Source: Methylobrevis albus
Lineage (GTDB): Bacteria > Pseudomonadota > Alphaproteobacteria > Rhizobiales > Pleomorphomonadaceae
NCBI RefSeq assembly: GCF_015904235.1
Contig: NZ_JADZLT010000040.1
Location: forward strand, 372,001-436,000
Direction: 5' to 3'
DNA: 64,000 nucleotides
Shown piece after piece: positions 17,420 to 26,671 of the stretch (positions are counted from its first letter, which is position 1; the number at the start of each line of letters is the position of its first letter). The translations under genes and the position numbers were made by a program. Under the pieces are notes generated by a model that was not told where the DNA came from, did not search any database, and saw only the letters and a list, made by a program, of their open reading frames with translations.

Positions 17420-17764
17420 ATGATCATTAAGAACGATACTTCGCTTTTGCCTGCTGCCGGCTTCCACAACTTTGGGTTTATCAATGAAATGCGAGTCAGC
17501 AGATACTTCGATGGCAACGGATATCGCCCCTATGATCTGGTTGTATCGCTTAGAGAAGATATGAGCTCATCAGCTCGAGTAGCAATATTGTCCTGCTATG
17601 GCGTTTTCGATATGAATGTTTCAATGTCCGATGGGCTCCTTAAATCAGTGATATCGATCGTTGAGGTTTCTCATCATCAAATCGAGACCGCAAATTTTAG
17701 AGTTTTCGACGAAGAAGAGTCTGCGTTGAGGTTCTATTGCAAAGAGTTTCTGTTGGAGATTTGA
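17420..17764 (+). CDS. Hypothetical protein, low GC, likely acquired
   Basis: A 114-residue protein of no family I recognise. The ATG at 17420 has GAGGGGG at about 10 bases; an ATG 9 bases earlier is too close to it. No signal peptide or membrane segment is seen. The sequence is mixed alpha/beta with an acidic C-terminus and motifs such as GYRPYDLVVSLRED and ILSCYGVFDMNVSMSDG. Codon use is far more AT-rich than in all neighbours (TTT, AAT, AGA, TTA-type third positions), which implies recent horizontal acquisition. No partner gene or integrase adjoins it. It could be an orphan immunity-like or defence-related protein, but nothing in the sequence proves that. Confidence 0.7.
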   Translation: MIIKNDTSLLPAAGFHNFGFINEMRVSRYFDGNGYRPYDLVVSLREDMSSSARVAILSCYGVFDMNVSMSDGLLKSVISIVEVSHHQIETANFRVFDEEESALRFYCKEFLLEI

Positions 17765-17890
17765 ATTCAAGATATAGGCGCGGTTGCTTCATTGTTGATC
17801 TTGGTTTTCGCATGGACATTTTCCAGCGGCGGCAACGAGAAAAATCTTATAGAGCGACGGTTCGGGCCGAAGACGCGAGAGGAAGCCAGC

Positions 17891-18862
17891 ATGTCCGAGT
17901 TGCCGCGCCGAGATGCTCCGACCGGCTCCGTTGCCGACGCAGCGCCGGGAAACTGGGTGGATCGGCTGCTGCCACAGGCACTTAGGCCCTATGCCCAGCT
18001 CGCGCGGTTCGATCGGCCGATCGGCTGGTGGCTGCTGATGTGGCCGTGCTGGTGGGCGGCGGCGCTGGTTGCGATCGCCGCCGGGCGGCCGGGTCCGGAC
18101 CTCTGGCACCTCGCGCTGTTCTTCGTCGGGGCGGTGGTGATGCGCGGGGCGGGCTGCACCTGGAACGACATCACCGACCGGGACATCGACGCGCAGGTGG
18201 CGCGGACGCGCTCGCGGCCGATTCCGGCAGGAAGGGTCAGCGTGCGGCAGGCGCTGGTGTTCATGGCGCTGCAGGCGCTGGTCGGGCTCGCCGTGCTGCT
18301 GCAGTTCAATCTTTTCACGATCGGCCTCGGCCTCGCCTCGGTCGGCGTGGTGGCGATCTATCCGTTCATGAAGCGAATCACCGGCCACCCGCAGATCGTG
18401 CTCGGCCTCGCCTTCTCCTGGGGCGCGCTGGTCGGCTGGTCGGCGGTGGCGGGGCAGGTCGATATCGCGGCCTGGATCCTCTACGCCGGCTGCGTCGCGT
18501 GGACGGTCGGCTACGACACGCTCTATGCGCATCAGGACCGCGAGGACGACGCGATGATCGGGCTCGGTTCGACGGCGCTCACCTATGGCGACAAGTCGGC
18601 ACCCTTCATCGGCGGCTGCTACATCGCGACGACGCTGGCGTTCGCGATCGCGCTCTATTCGGCGGGGGCAGGTGTCTTAGCCTGGGTCGGCCTCGCCGGC
18701 TTTGCGATGCACCTCGCCTGGCAGATCGCGCGCTTCGACCATACCGACGGCGCGCTGTGCCTGAAGCTGTTCAAGTCCAACACGCAGGCCGGCTGGATCT
18801 TCTTCGCCGGCCTCGTCGCCGACGGGCTGATCGCGGCGGCGATGGCGCCGGCCGCGCCCTGA
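17891..18862 (+). CDS. ubiA: 4-hydroxybenzoate octaprenyltransferase
   Basis: A 323-residue polytopic membrane enzyme that prenylates 4-hydroxybenzoate in ubiquinone synthesis. The first Asp-rich motif is NDITDRDIDAQVARTRSRP and the second is DTLYAHQDREDD, both on the cytoplasmic side and binding Mg-prenyl diphosphate. There are about eight or nine hydrophobic segments. The ATG at 17891 follows GAGGAAG. It appears monocistronic or co-transcribed with the OsmC-like gene 71 bp downstream. Confidence 0.95.
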   Translation: MSELPRRDAPTGSVADAAPGNWVDRLLPQALRPYAQLARFDRPIGWWLLMWPCWWAAALVAIAAGRPGPDLWHLALFFVGAVVMRGAGCTWNDITDRDIDAQVARTRSRPIPAGRVSVRQALVFMALQALVGLAVLLQFNLFTIGLGLASVGVVAIYPFMKRITGHPQIVLGLAFSWGALVGWSAVAGQVDIAAWILYAGCVAWTVGYDTLYAHQDREDDAMIGLGSTALTYGDKSAPFIGGCYIATTLAFAIALYSAGAGVLAWVGLAGFAMHLAWQIARFDHTDGALCLKLFKSNTQAGWIFFAGLVADGLIAAAMAPAAP

Positions 18863-18933
18863 CGAGACCGCTCGGCAGGCGCCATCAGAGATGGCATCAT
18901 CGCGATGATGGGTCTGATGCAGCGGGGACCGGG

Positions 18934-19350
18934 ATGACCGTCGTGACCGTCGAACTTCGCAATGTCGCCGGAACGGCCGCGGCCGTCGGCTGGGCCGGCG
19001 CCCATACGATCGTCGTCGACCGGCCGGAGGGCAGGGCGGGTGGTCTTGGCCTCGGGTTCAATGGGGCCCAGCTGCTGGCGCTGACCATCGGCGGCTGCTT
19101 CTGCAACGACCTGCGCTATGTCGCCGAGGCGATGGGGCTGGAGATCACGGCGCTGGCCGTCACGGTGAACGTCGAACTCGGCGGCGAGCCGCTGCTCGCG
19201 ACCGCCGCCACGATGACGGTCGACTGCAGCCTGGCGGACGGGTCGGACCCGGAGCCGGTGATCGACCGCGCCCGGGCGAGTTGCATGGTCTCAAATTCGT
19301 TGCGGCGCGGCGTTCCGGTCGCGATTCTTTCGGCGGGCGCGCCGGGTTAA
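18934..19350 (+). CDS. OsmC family protein
   Basis: A 138-residue OsmC/Ohr-fold protein. The two redox cysteines expected of the family are in LTIGGCFCNDLRYVA (near residue 55) and in RASCMVSNSLRRGVPV (near 117). OsmC proteins reduce organic hydroperoxides using lipoylated or thiol partners. The first motif has an extra Cys (CFC). The start at 18934 has GGGGACCGGG upstream. It is convergent with the DUF6101 gene. Confidence 0.85.
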   Translation: MTVVTVELRNVAGTAAAVGWAGAHTIVVDRPEGRAGGLGLGFNGAQLLALTIGGCFCNDLRYVAEAMGLEITALAVTVNVELGGEPLLATAATMTVDCSLADGSDPEPVIDRARASCMVSNSLRRGVPVAILSAGAPG

Positions 19351-19368
19351 GGCCGGCGGCGCCCGGTT

Positions 19369-19920
19369 TCAGTTGCGGGCGATGATCTCGGTGCCCTCGA
19401 TGACGGGCATCGGCCGCGAATGGCCGGGCTTGCGCCGGGCGAGGAAGCGCGGGCGGCGGTTCTGCAGGGCGGCGCGGCGGCGGCGCGGCTTGGGCGCCTC
19501 GATCCGCACCTTGGCCTCACCGCCGACCACGCGGTTCTGGCCGTCGGTCTCGGTGAGCAGCATCGGCAGGCCGAGGATGCTCGACCAGCTTTCCCAGTCG
19601 AGCGCGGCCTCTTCCATGTCGCGCGTCACCATCAGCGGCAGGGTCAGGTCTGGGTCGCGGTGGGTCAGTTCCACGTGGGCGACGAGGCCGTCCACGCCTT
19701 CCGGCTCGATGCGCACCGAAATGCCCTCGAAAGCCGAAATCGGCAGGGACAGCGTCAGCGGCAGACCGGACAGCCGGCGCTTCACCACGACGCCGCGCCG
19801 GTCGAGGTAGACCGCCGCGTCGCTGCCGCCCGCCGGCATCGTGAACCGGGCGGGCAGGGCCTGGGGATCGAGGCGCTGGGCGCGCACGGCGTAGGCAGTT
19901 GCGGCTCCCGTCATCGTCAT
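19369..19920 (-). CDS. DUF6101 family protein
   Basis: A 183-residue protein of a Hyphomicrobiales-restricted family. It is recognised by AVYLDRRGVVVKRRLSGLPLT-like beta strands, VEGVDGLVAHVELTHRDP-like centre strands and a very basic C-terminal tail (PRRRRAALQNRRPRF). Function is unknown. The ATG at 19920 follows GAAGAGAG. No signal peptide is seen. Confidence 0.8.
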   Translation of the reverse strand: MTMTGAATAYAVRAQRLDPQALPARFTMPAGGSDAAVYLDRRGVVVKRRLSGLPLTLSLPISAFEGISVRIEPEGVDGLVAHVELTHRDPDLTLPLMVTRDMEEAALDWESWSSILGLPMLLTETDGQNRVVGGEAKVRIEAPKPRRRRAALQNRRPRFLARRKPGHSRPMPVIEGTEIIARN

Positions 19921-20249
19921 CTCTCTTCGTCTCTCGCCTGTCAGCAGTGTCCGAAGGATCCGTTGCTCTGGGTCTGGCGCCCGAAGATCCGTTCGTGACA
20001 ACAACACCCTAGCGGTGCCTCCCCCACGATCGGCTTAAGGATCGTCGTTAAATTTCTCTGATCTCTGAGAGGGTTAGCAGAACGTCACCGGGCTGCTCGC
20101 CCGGGATCCGGCTCTAGCCTCGGCGCGGTGCAGGCGAGTTCCGCTTTGCCGTGAAATGCTTTAGAAGCGCTCTGACACGATGAGGCTGGCGCCGGCGCAT
20201 TCCCGCAGGGCCGGAACCGCCGCGACGCCCGCGGCATCTGGGAACGGAT
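19921..20249. other. Intergenic region between divergent DUF6101 and pmbA genes
   Basis: No gene or strong structure is visible in these 329 bp. An AT-richer stretch around 20030-20065 (GGCTTAAGGATCGTCGTTAAATTTCT) is the likeliest promoter area. Confidence 0.4.
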
Positions 20250-21593
20250 ATGGACGAACTTCTCGACGTCGGCGCACTGGAAGCCCAGGCGCAACGTCTC
20301 GTCACCGCGGCGCTCGCCGCCGGCGCCGACGCTGCCGACGCCGTCGCGGTGCGGGGCTTCTCGCAGTCGGTCGACGTCCGCCTCGGCGCGCTCGAGGATT
20401 CGACGCGCTCGGAGGGCGACGACTTCGGCCTGCGCGTCTTCATCGGCGACCGCAGCGCCCATGTGTCGGCCAACACCCTCGCCGGGCTCGACCGCATCGC
20501 GGAACGGGCCGTGGCGATGGCGAAGGTGGCGCCGAGCGATCCCTACGCCGGCCTCGCCGACCCCTCGCTGTTTGCGACCGCCCCGGCCGACCTCGATCTC
20601 TTCGACGGCGTCCAGATCGACGCCGAGGCCCTGCGCGCGGATGCGGCCGCCACCGAGGCGGCGGCGCTCGCCGTGCCCGGCGTCGCCAACTCCGGCGGCG
20701 CCAGCGCCTACTGGAGCTGGGCCGGCGTCGCGCTCGCCACCTCCGGCGGCTTCTCGGGCGGCTACCGGGTGTCGCGCCACGGCCGCTCGGTTTCGGTGAT
20801 CGCCGGCGAGGGCACGGCGATGGAGCGCGACTGGGACGCCTCGGGCCGCAACCACCGCGCCGACCTCGAGGGTGCCGACGCCATCGGCCGCAGCGCCGGC
20901 GAGCGGGCCGTGCGCCGGCTCGGCAGCCGCCGCGTCGCGACCTGCACGGCGACCGTGGTGTTCGATCCGCGCGTCGCCTCCGGGCTGCTCGGGGCGTTGG
21001 CGGGCGCGATCAACGGCGCGTCGATCGCGCGGCGCACCAGCTTCCTGAAAGAAAAGCTCGGCCAGCGCGTGTTCGCGCCGGGCATCCGCATCACCGACGA
21101 TCCGCGCCGGCCGCGCGGCCCCGGCTCGCGCCCCTTCGACGGCGAAGGCATCGCCGGGGCGCCGATCGACATCGTCGACGACGGAATTCTCACCACCTGG
21201 CTGCTCGACAGCGCCACGGCGCGCGAACTCGGCCTCGCCAGCAACGGCCGCGCCGCGCGTGGCACCGGCTCGCCGTCGCCGTCGTCGACCAACCTCTTGC
21301 TGCACCCGGGCTCCGTATCGCCGGCCGAACTGATCCGCGACGTCGGCACCGGCTTCTACGTCACCGAGTTCATCGGCCACGGCGTCAACGGCATCACCGG
21401 CGATTACAGCCGCGGCGCCTCGGGCTTCTGGATCGAGAACGGCGAGATCGCCTGGCCGGTGTCGGAAGTCACCGTCGCCGGCAACCTCGTCGACATGTTC
21501 GCGCGGGTGGTGCCGGCGAACGACCTCGTCTTCCGCACCGCGCATGTCGCGCCGACGCTCGCCATCGAGGGCCTCACCATTGCCGGCAGCTGA
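20250..21593 (+). CDS. pmbA: Metalloprotease PmbA/TldE
   Basis: A 447-residue TldE-type subunit. It has the TldD/PmbA fold but no HExxH motif, as expected for TldE. Recognisable segments are SVDVRLGALEDSTRSEGDDFGLRV-like N-terminal strands, TSFLKEKLGQRVF, NLLLHPGS and YVTEFIGHGVNGITGDYSRGASG. TldD and TldE form a heterodimeric zinc protease that trims unfolded or modified peptides. The tldD partner is also in this window (29970-31397), on the other strand. The CysQ-like gene overlaps or abuts its 3' end. Confidence 0.95.
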   Translation: MDELLDVGALEAQAQRLVTAALAAGADAADAVAVRGFSQSVDVRLGALEDSTRSEGDDFGLRVFIGDRSAHVSANTLAGLDRIAERAVAMAKVAPSDPYAGLADPSLFATAPADLDLFDGVQIDAEALRADAAATEAAALAVPGVANSGGASAYWSWAGVALATSGGFSGGYRVSRHGRSVSVIAGEGTAMERDWDASGRNHRADLEGADAIGRSAGERAVRRLGSRRVATCTATVVFDPRVASGLLGALAGAINGASIARRTSFLKEKLGQRVFAPGIRITDDPRRPRGPGSRPFDGEGIAGAPIDIVDDGILTTWLLDSATARELGLASNGRAARGTGSPSPSSTNLLLHPGSVSPAELIRDVGTGFYVTEFIGHGVNGITGDYSRGASGFWIENGEIAWPVSEVTVAGNLVDMFARVVPANDLVFRTAHVAPTLAIEGLTIAGS

Positions 21594-22431
21594 GGCGACC
21601 AGCGCGATCGACGACCTCGAGCTCGTCGCCGCCGCGGCGCGGGCGGGCGGGGCGTTGGCGCTCGAGTTCTTCGGCCGCGATCCCGAGGTCTGGAGCAAGA
21701 GCAACAACTCGCCGGTCAGCGCCGCCGACCTCGCCGTCGACAAGTTCCTGTTCGAGCGGCTGCGCACGGCGCGGCCGGATTACGGCTGGCTCTCCGAGGA
21801 GACCGAGGACGACGCCGAGCGGCTCGGCCGCCGCCGCGTCTTCGTGGTCGATCCGATCGACGGCACGCGCGGCTTCCTCGCCGGCAGCGACGAGTGGACG
21901 ATCTCCATCGCGGTGGTCGAGGACGGCCGTCCCGTGGCGGGCGCGCTCTACCGGCCGGTCACGGGCGCGCTCTATACCGCGAGCCTCGGCGGCGGGGCGC
22001 GCAGGAACGGCCGGCTGATCCAGGTGACGGCGCGCGAGACGCTGGCGGGGGCCACGATCGCCGGGCCGCCGGTGATGCTGCACAAGATCCGCGCCCATGT
22101 CGCGGCGATGGGCGAGCAGATGGTGGAGGCGGGCTACATCGCCTCGCTCGCGCTGCGTGTCGCGCTCGTCGCCGACGGCGCGCTCGATCTTGCCGTGGCG
22201 CGCAAGAACTCGCACGACTGGGATCTCGCCGCGGCCGACCTCATCCTCGCCGAGGCGGGGGGCCGGCTGATCGGTTCCGACGGCGAGGAACTCGGCTACA
22301 ATCGGCCGAAGCCCGTGCAGCCCGCGCTGATCGCCGCGCCGCCGGCGGTCGCTGCGTTGATTTGGCCGCTTGTGCGGCGCGAGGCGGAAAGCCACGAGTC
22401 GTCGGGCGACCGCGCCCCGCGCGCCCACTGA
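21580..22431 (+). CDS. Inositol monophosphatase / CysQ-like 3'(2'),5'-bisphosphate nucleotidase
   Basis: About 283 residues of the Mg-dependent, Li-sensitive phosphatase superfamily. The metal site is visible as WLSEETED, VVDPIDGTRGFLAG and SHDWDLAAADLI. The TTG at 21580 has GAGGG at proper spacing; an ATG at 21544 inside pmbA would add 12 unlikely residues. In related genomes the gene next to pmbA is annotated cysQ, which hydrolyses PAP to AMP. A second, better-placed cysQ lies at 53004 beside cysD, so this copy may prefer another sugar or inositol phosphate. Confidence 0.85.
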   Translation: MPAAEATSAIDDLELVAAAARAGGALALEFFGRDPEVWSKSNNSPVSAADLAVDKFLFERLRTARPDYGWLSEETEDDAERLGRRRVFVVDPIDGTRGFLAGSDEWTISIAVVEDGRPVAGALYRPVTGALYTASLGGGARRNGRLIQVTARETLAGATIAGPPVMLHKIRAHVAAMGEQMVEAGYIASLALRVALVADGALDLAVARKNSHDWDLAAADLILAEAGGRLIGSDGEELGYNRPKPVQPALIAAPPAVAALIWPLVRREAESHESSGDRAPRAH

Positions 22432-22467
22432 TCCTTCCATCCGCATCCCGAGGGGATAGACCGACCG

Positions 22468-22704
22468 ATGAGCCAGACGCCTTCCGACAAGCAACTGCTC
22501 CACCTCGTGTTCGGCGGCGAACTGACGTCGCTCGACGGCGTCACCTTCGCCGACCTGTCGCAGCTCGACATCGTCGGCATCTACCCGAACTACGCCGCCG
22601 CCTTCGACGCGTGGCGGGCGAAGGCGCAGGCGACGGTGGACAGCGCCCAGACGCGCTACTTCATCGTGCACCTGCACCGGCTGCTCGAGCCCAACGCCGC
22701 CTGA
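22468..22704 (+). CDS. DUF4170 domain-containing protein
   Basis: A 78-residue small cytosolic protein (LHLVFGGELTSLDG, IVGIYPNYAAAFDAWRAKAQ and YFIVHLHRLLEP). It is conserved in alphaproteobacteria, usually between cysQ and the lipid A exporter gene exactly as here. Function is unknown. AGGGGATAG precedes the ATG. Confidence 0.88.
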   Translation: MSQTPSDKQLLHLVFGGELTSLDGVTFADLSQLDIVGIYPNYAAAFDAWRAKAQATVDSAQTRYFIVHLHRLLEPNAA

Positions 22705-22819
22705 GCCCGCGCCGGCGCGATCTTTGAGGTGACGCGGCGGCCGCTTCTGCGCTAGACCGACGCGCGTGAGCGGCCGTCTTTCCGGACATGCCGGCCGACC
22801 CAACAGGACGAAGCTTGGC

Positions 22820-24637
22820 ATGGTGGTGACCGACACCCGTCAGGACGGCGCGCCGCGCGCGGCCTGGCAGGAGATGGCCGACGGCGGCGATGGCTGGCCG
22901 ATCATTCGCCGCATCGCGCGCAACCACGTCGCGCCGCGCTGGAAGCAGCTCGCCGTGGCGATGGTGGCAATGGCCTTCGTCGCGGTCACGACCGGCGCGC
23001 TGCCGTTCCTGCTGCAGATCGCCGCCGACCGCATCTTCATCGGCAAGGAAACGGCGGTGCTGTGGACGCTGCCCGGCGTCATCATCGCCGTGATGGCGCT
23101 GCGCTCGTTTGCCGAATATTTCGGCCGCCTGACGGAAGCCTCGATCGGCAACGGTATCGTCTCCGACCTCCGCAAGCTGCTGTTCGAAAAGCTCGTTTCC
23201 GCCGACCTCGGCTTCCTGCAGCGCACCCATTCGGCCGCCTTCGTCTCGGTGTTCGCCAACGACACCCAGATCGTCAACAACGCCGCCGCGCAGACGCTGA
23301 CCTCGATCGCCAAGAACCTGCTGCAGTCGATCGCGCTCGCCGTCGCCATGCTGGTGATGGACCCGGTGCTGGGGCTGATCGTGCTGGCGGCGGTGCCGCT
23401 CGCCGTGGTGCTGATCGGGCGGCAGCGCAAGCAGATGCGCTCGTCGGTGCACCGGACGCTGCGCGGCGCCGGCGATCTCTCCTCGCTGGTCTCGCAGACC
23501 CTGACCGGCATCCGCGTCGTCAAGGCCTACGGCCAGGAAGCGGCGGAGGCGGCGCGCGCGGGCACCGTGATCGACCGCACGCTCGCGGCGATCCTGCAGA
23601 CCGCGAAGTCGCGGGCGGTGAGCGGCCCCGTCACGGAGGGCCTGTCGGGCATCGGCTTCGCCGCGGCGATCTTCTACGGCGGCTGGCAGGGCATCTACGG
23701 CAACCTGACGCTCGGCGAGTTCATGGGCTTCATGGCCGCGGCGCTGCTGGTGTACCAGCCGCTGAAGGCGCTCGCCTCGCTGCAGAACGTGCTGCTCGAG
23801 GGCCTGATCGCGGCGCGGCGCGTGTTCTCGATCCTCGACGAGCCGGCGCGGATCACCGAGGTGGCCGGCGCCCGGCCGCTGGCGGTTTCCGCCGGCAACA
23901 TCCGCTTCGAGGACGTCGTGTTCGCCTACGAGCCCGGCCGGCCGGTGATCGACGGTGTCACCATCGACATCCCGGCAGGGTGCAAGGTGGCGCTGGTCGG
24001 GCCCTCGGGCTCGGGCAAGTCGACCTTCCTCAACCTCGTGCTGCGCTTCTACGATCCGGATTCCGGCCGCATCACCATCGACGGCCAGGACGTGCGCACG
24101 GCGACGATCAGCAGCGTCCGCCGCGCCTCGGCGCTGCTCACCCAGGACCCGGTGCTGTTCGACGACACCATCCGCGCCAACATCGCCTACGGTGCCCCGG
24201 AGGCCGACGACGCGGCGGTGGTGGCGGCCGCGCAGGCGGCGAACGCTGAGGAATTCATCACCCCGCTGCCCCAGGGCTATGCGACGCGTGTCGGCGAAGC
24301 GGGGGGCCTGCTTTCCGGCGGGCAGAAGCAGCGGATCGCCTTTGCCCGCGCCATGCTGCGCGGCGCGCCGATCCTGCTGCTCGACGAGCCGACCAGCGCG
24401 CTCGACGCGACCTCGGAGGCGAAGGTGCAGGAGACGCTCGACACCATGTTCGAGGGGCGGACCGTGCTGATGATCGCGCACCGGCTGTCGACGGTGAAGC
24501 GCGCCGACATGATCCTCGTCTTCGACCGCGGCCGCATCGTCGAGACGGGGACGCACGACAGCCTCGTCGCCGCCGGCGGGCTGTACGACCGTCTGCACCG
24601 CACCCAGCTCGCCGGCGGCGAGCCGGCGGCGAACTGA
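22820..24637 (+). CDS. ABC transporter ATP-binding/permease protein, MsbA-like lipid exporter
   Basis: A 605-residue half-transporter with six membrane helices in the first 330 residues and a nucleotide-binding domain. Walker A GPSGSGKST is near residue 394, the LSGGQKQRIAFARAM signature near 498, Walker B ILLLDEPTSALD follows, and the H-loop is in MIAHRLSTV. It is placed between DUF4170 and the acyltransferase/waaA/lpxK genes, so it most likely flips lipid A core across the inner membrane. The ATG at 22820 is chosen over a GTG at 22766 because AGGACG lies upstream and the leader lacks coding character. Confidence 0.92.
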   Translation: MVVTDTRQDGAPRAAWQEMADGGDGWPIIRRIARNHVAPRWKQLAVAMVAMAFVAVTTGALPFLLQIAADRIFIGKETAVLWTLPGVIIAVMALRSFAEYFGRLTEASIGNGIVSDLRKLLFEKLVSADLGFLQRTHSAAFVSVFANDTQIVNNAAAQTLTSIAKNLLQSIALAVAMLVMDPVLGLIVLAAVPLAVVLIGRQRKQMRSSVHRTLRGAGDLSSLVSQTLTGIRVVKAYGQEAAEAARAGTVIDRTLAAILQTAKSRAVSGPVTEGLSGIGFAAAIFYGGWQGIYGNLTLGEFMGFMAAALLVYQPLKALASLQNVLLEGLIAARRVFSILDEPARITEVAGARPLAVSAGNIRFEDVVFAYEPGRPVIDGVTIDIPAGCKVALVGPSGSGKSTFLNLVLRFYDPDSGRITIDGQDVRTATISSVRRASALLTQDPVLFDDTIRANIAYGAPEADDAAVVAAAQAANAEEFITPLPQGYATRVGEAGGLLSGGQKQRIAFARAMLRGAPILLLDEPTSALDATSEAKVQETLDTMFEGRTVLMIAHRLSTVKRADMILVFDRGRIVETGTHDSLVAAGGLYDRLHRTQLAGGEPAAN

Positions 24638-24646
24638 GGGCATGCC

Positions 24647-25357
24647 ATGGATCTCGGCCGCCGGCTGCTGCGCTCACCCACCGTCCAGCGGGTGCTCGGC
24701 CGCACGCTCGCCGGCTATCTGAAGCTCGTCCACCGCACCAGCCGCATCGTGCACCAGGATCCGCTGATCCGCGACTTCGCGGTGCCGAACAAGCCGGTGA
24801 TCGTCGCGCTGTGGCACGGCCAGCACCTGATGGTGCCGCTGGTGCGCCCGCCCGAGATGCCCTTCGCCGTGCTGCTCGCCCGGCACGCTGACGCGGAAGT
24901 GAACGCGATCGCCATCAGCCGGCTCGGCCTCGGCACGGTCCGTGCGTCCGGAGCGCACCGCAGCAAGGACGTGCGCCGCAAGGGCGGCGCGGCCGGGTTC
25001 CTCGAGATGCTGTCGGCGCTGGGCGAGGGGATTTCGATGGCATTGACGGCGGACGTGCCGCGGGGACCGGCGAAGCAGGCCGGGCGCGGGATCATCCTGC
25101 TCGCGCAGCATTCGGGGCGGCCGATCCTGCCGCTCGCCTATGCCTCCAGCCGGCGCCTCGACGTTTCGAGCTGGGACAGCGCCTCGGTCAACCTGCCGTT
25201 CAGCCGCGCCGCCATCGTCTGCGGCGAACCGATCCTGGTGCCGAAGGACAGTTCTGACATGGCGATCGAGGCGCTGCGGCGCCGGCTGACCGCGAGCCTC
25301 GACGCGGCGACGGCGAAGGCCTACGCCATCGTCGACGGCACGACGCAGGCGAACTGA
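24647..25357 (+). CDS. Lysophospholipid acyltransferase-like protein (DUF374)
   Basis: A 236-residue protein of the DUF374 branch of the LPLAT superfamily. The acyltransferase histidine motif is seen as ALWHGQHLM, and later family motifs are GVxRG-like VPRGPAKQAGRG and RPILPLAYASS. It probably transfers an acyl chain to the Kdo-lipid A precursor, as its neighbours are waaA and lpxK. The gene starts 10 bp after the exporter gene and ends 2 bp before waaA, a tight operon. Confidence 0.9.
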   Translation: MDLGRRLLRSPTVQRVLGRTLAGYLKLVHRTSRIVHQDPLIRDFAVPNKPVIVALWHGQHLMVPLVRPPEMPFAVLLARHADAEVNAIAISRLGLGTVRASGAHRSKDVRRKGGAAGFLEMLSALGEGISMALTADVPRGPAKQAGRGIILLAQHSGRPILPLAYASSRRLDVSSWDSASVNLPFSRAAIVCGEPILVPKDSSDMAIEALRRRLTASLDAATAKAYAIVDGTTQAN

Positions 25358-25358
25358 C

Positions 25359-26669
25359 ATGCAGGACGGCGCCGACCATCTGATTGCCGCATACGCGCAT
25401 GCGACGGGGCTCGCGCGGCCGCTGGCGCACGGCCTCGTCGCCGTGCGCCGCCGCCGCGGCAAGGAGCACGCCGAGCGCTGGCGCGAACGCTTCGGCGAGC
25501 CGAGCCTGCCGGCCTCGGCGGCGCCGACGGTCTGGGTGCATGCGGCGAGCGTCGGCGAGACGATCGCGGTGATGCCGCTCATTTACCGGATCGCGGCGAC
25601 GGGCCTTGCCGTGGTGCTGACGACGGTGACGCTGACCTCGGCGCAGCTCGTCGCGGGGCGGCTGCCGCCCGGGGCGGTGCACCAGTTCGTGCCGCTCGAC
25701 GTGCTGCCCTACGTGCGGCGCTTCCTCGACGCCTGGAATCCGCAGCTGGCGATCTTCGTCGAATCGGAGATCTGGCCGGCGACGATCTATGAACTCGCCG
25801 CGCGCAACGTGCCGCTGGTCGTGTGCAATGCACGAATGTCGGAGCGGTCGTTCCGCGGCTGGCAGCGCTGGCCGCGGGTGGCGCAGGCGGTGTTCGGCCG
25901 TATCCGGCACTGCCTCGCGCAGTCGGCGGTGGACGGCGAGCGATTCCGGGCGCTCGGCGCGCCGCGGGTGACCAACGTCGGCAACATCAAGTTCGACGCC
26001 GTGGTGCCGGAGGCGCCGCCCGCCGCCGCCGCGGCGCTGAAGGCGGCGCTCGCCGGCCGGCCGATGCTGCTCGCCGCCAGCACCCATCCCGGCGAAGACC
26101 AGATCGTGATCGACGCCTTCGTCCGCATGCGTCCGTCGCTGCCGGACCTCCTGCTGATGATCGCGCCGCGCCATCCGGTGCGGGCGGGCGAGATCGCCGG
26201 GCTCGCCGAGGCCGCGGGCCTCGCGTCGCAGCGCCGCTCGACCGGGGCGCTGCCGCAGCCGGAGGTGCCGGTCTACATCGCCGACACCGTCGGCGAACTC
26301 GGCACCCTCTACCGCCTCGCCACCGTCGCCCTGATCGGCGGCACCTTCAGCCCGAAAGTCGGCGGGCACAATCCGATCGAGCCGGGCAAGACCGGCACCG
26401 CGATCGTCGCGGGGCCACACGTCAAGAACTTCGAGCAGATCTTCGCCGCGCTGACCGAGGCCGACGCCGTGGCGCGGGTGCGCGACGCCACCGACCTCTA
26501 CGACGTCGCCGAGCGGCTGATCCGCAACGCGGTGATCCGCAAGCGCCAGACCGACGCGGCGGCCCGCGTGGTCGCGAGCTTCGCCGGTTCGCTCGCCCGC
26601 ACCCAGGCCGCGATCGACCCGCTGGTCGATCCACTGGTGGTGGCGGCGCGGCTTGCGTCAAGGCGCTGA
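25359..26669 (+). CDS. waaA: 3-deoxy-D-manno-octulosonic acid transferase
   Basis: A 436-residue inner-membrane GT-B glycosyltransferase that adds Kdo from CMP-Kdo to lipid IVA. It is recognised by WVHAASVGETIAVMPL (catalytic Glu), VESEIWPATIYELA and CMP-binding IGGTFSPKVGGHNPIEP, with GKTGTAIVAGPHVKNF following. Its stop is 2 bp before the lpxK start. It is essential in most Gram-negatives. Mono- versus bifunctionality cannot be told from sequence by eye. Confidence 0.96.
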   Translation: MQDGADHLIAAYAHATGLARPLAHGLVAVRRRRGKEHAERWRERFGEPSLPASAAPTVWVHAASVGETIAVMPLIYRIAATGLAVVLTTVTLTSAQLVAGRLPPGAVHQFVPLDVLPYVRRFLDAWNPQLAIFVESEIWPATIYELAARNVPLVVCNARMSERSFRGWQRWPRVAQAVFGRIRHCLAQSAVDGERFRALGAPRVTNVGNIKFDAVVPEAPPAAAAALKAALAGRPMLLAASTHPGEDQIVIDAFVRMRPSLPDLLLMIAPRHPVRAGEIAGLAEAAGLASQRRSTGALPQPEVPVYIADTVGELGTLYRLATVALIGGTFSPKVGGHNPIEPGKTGTAIVAGPHVKNFEQIFAALTEADAVARVRDATDLYDVAERLIRNAVIRKRQTDAAARVVASFAGSLARTQAAIDPLVDPLVVAARLASRR

Positions 26670-26671
26670 GG

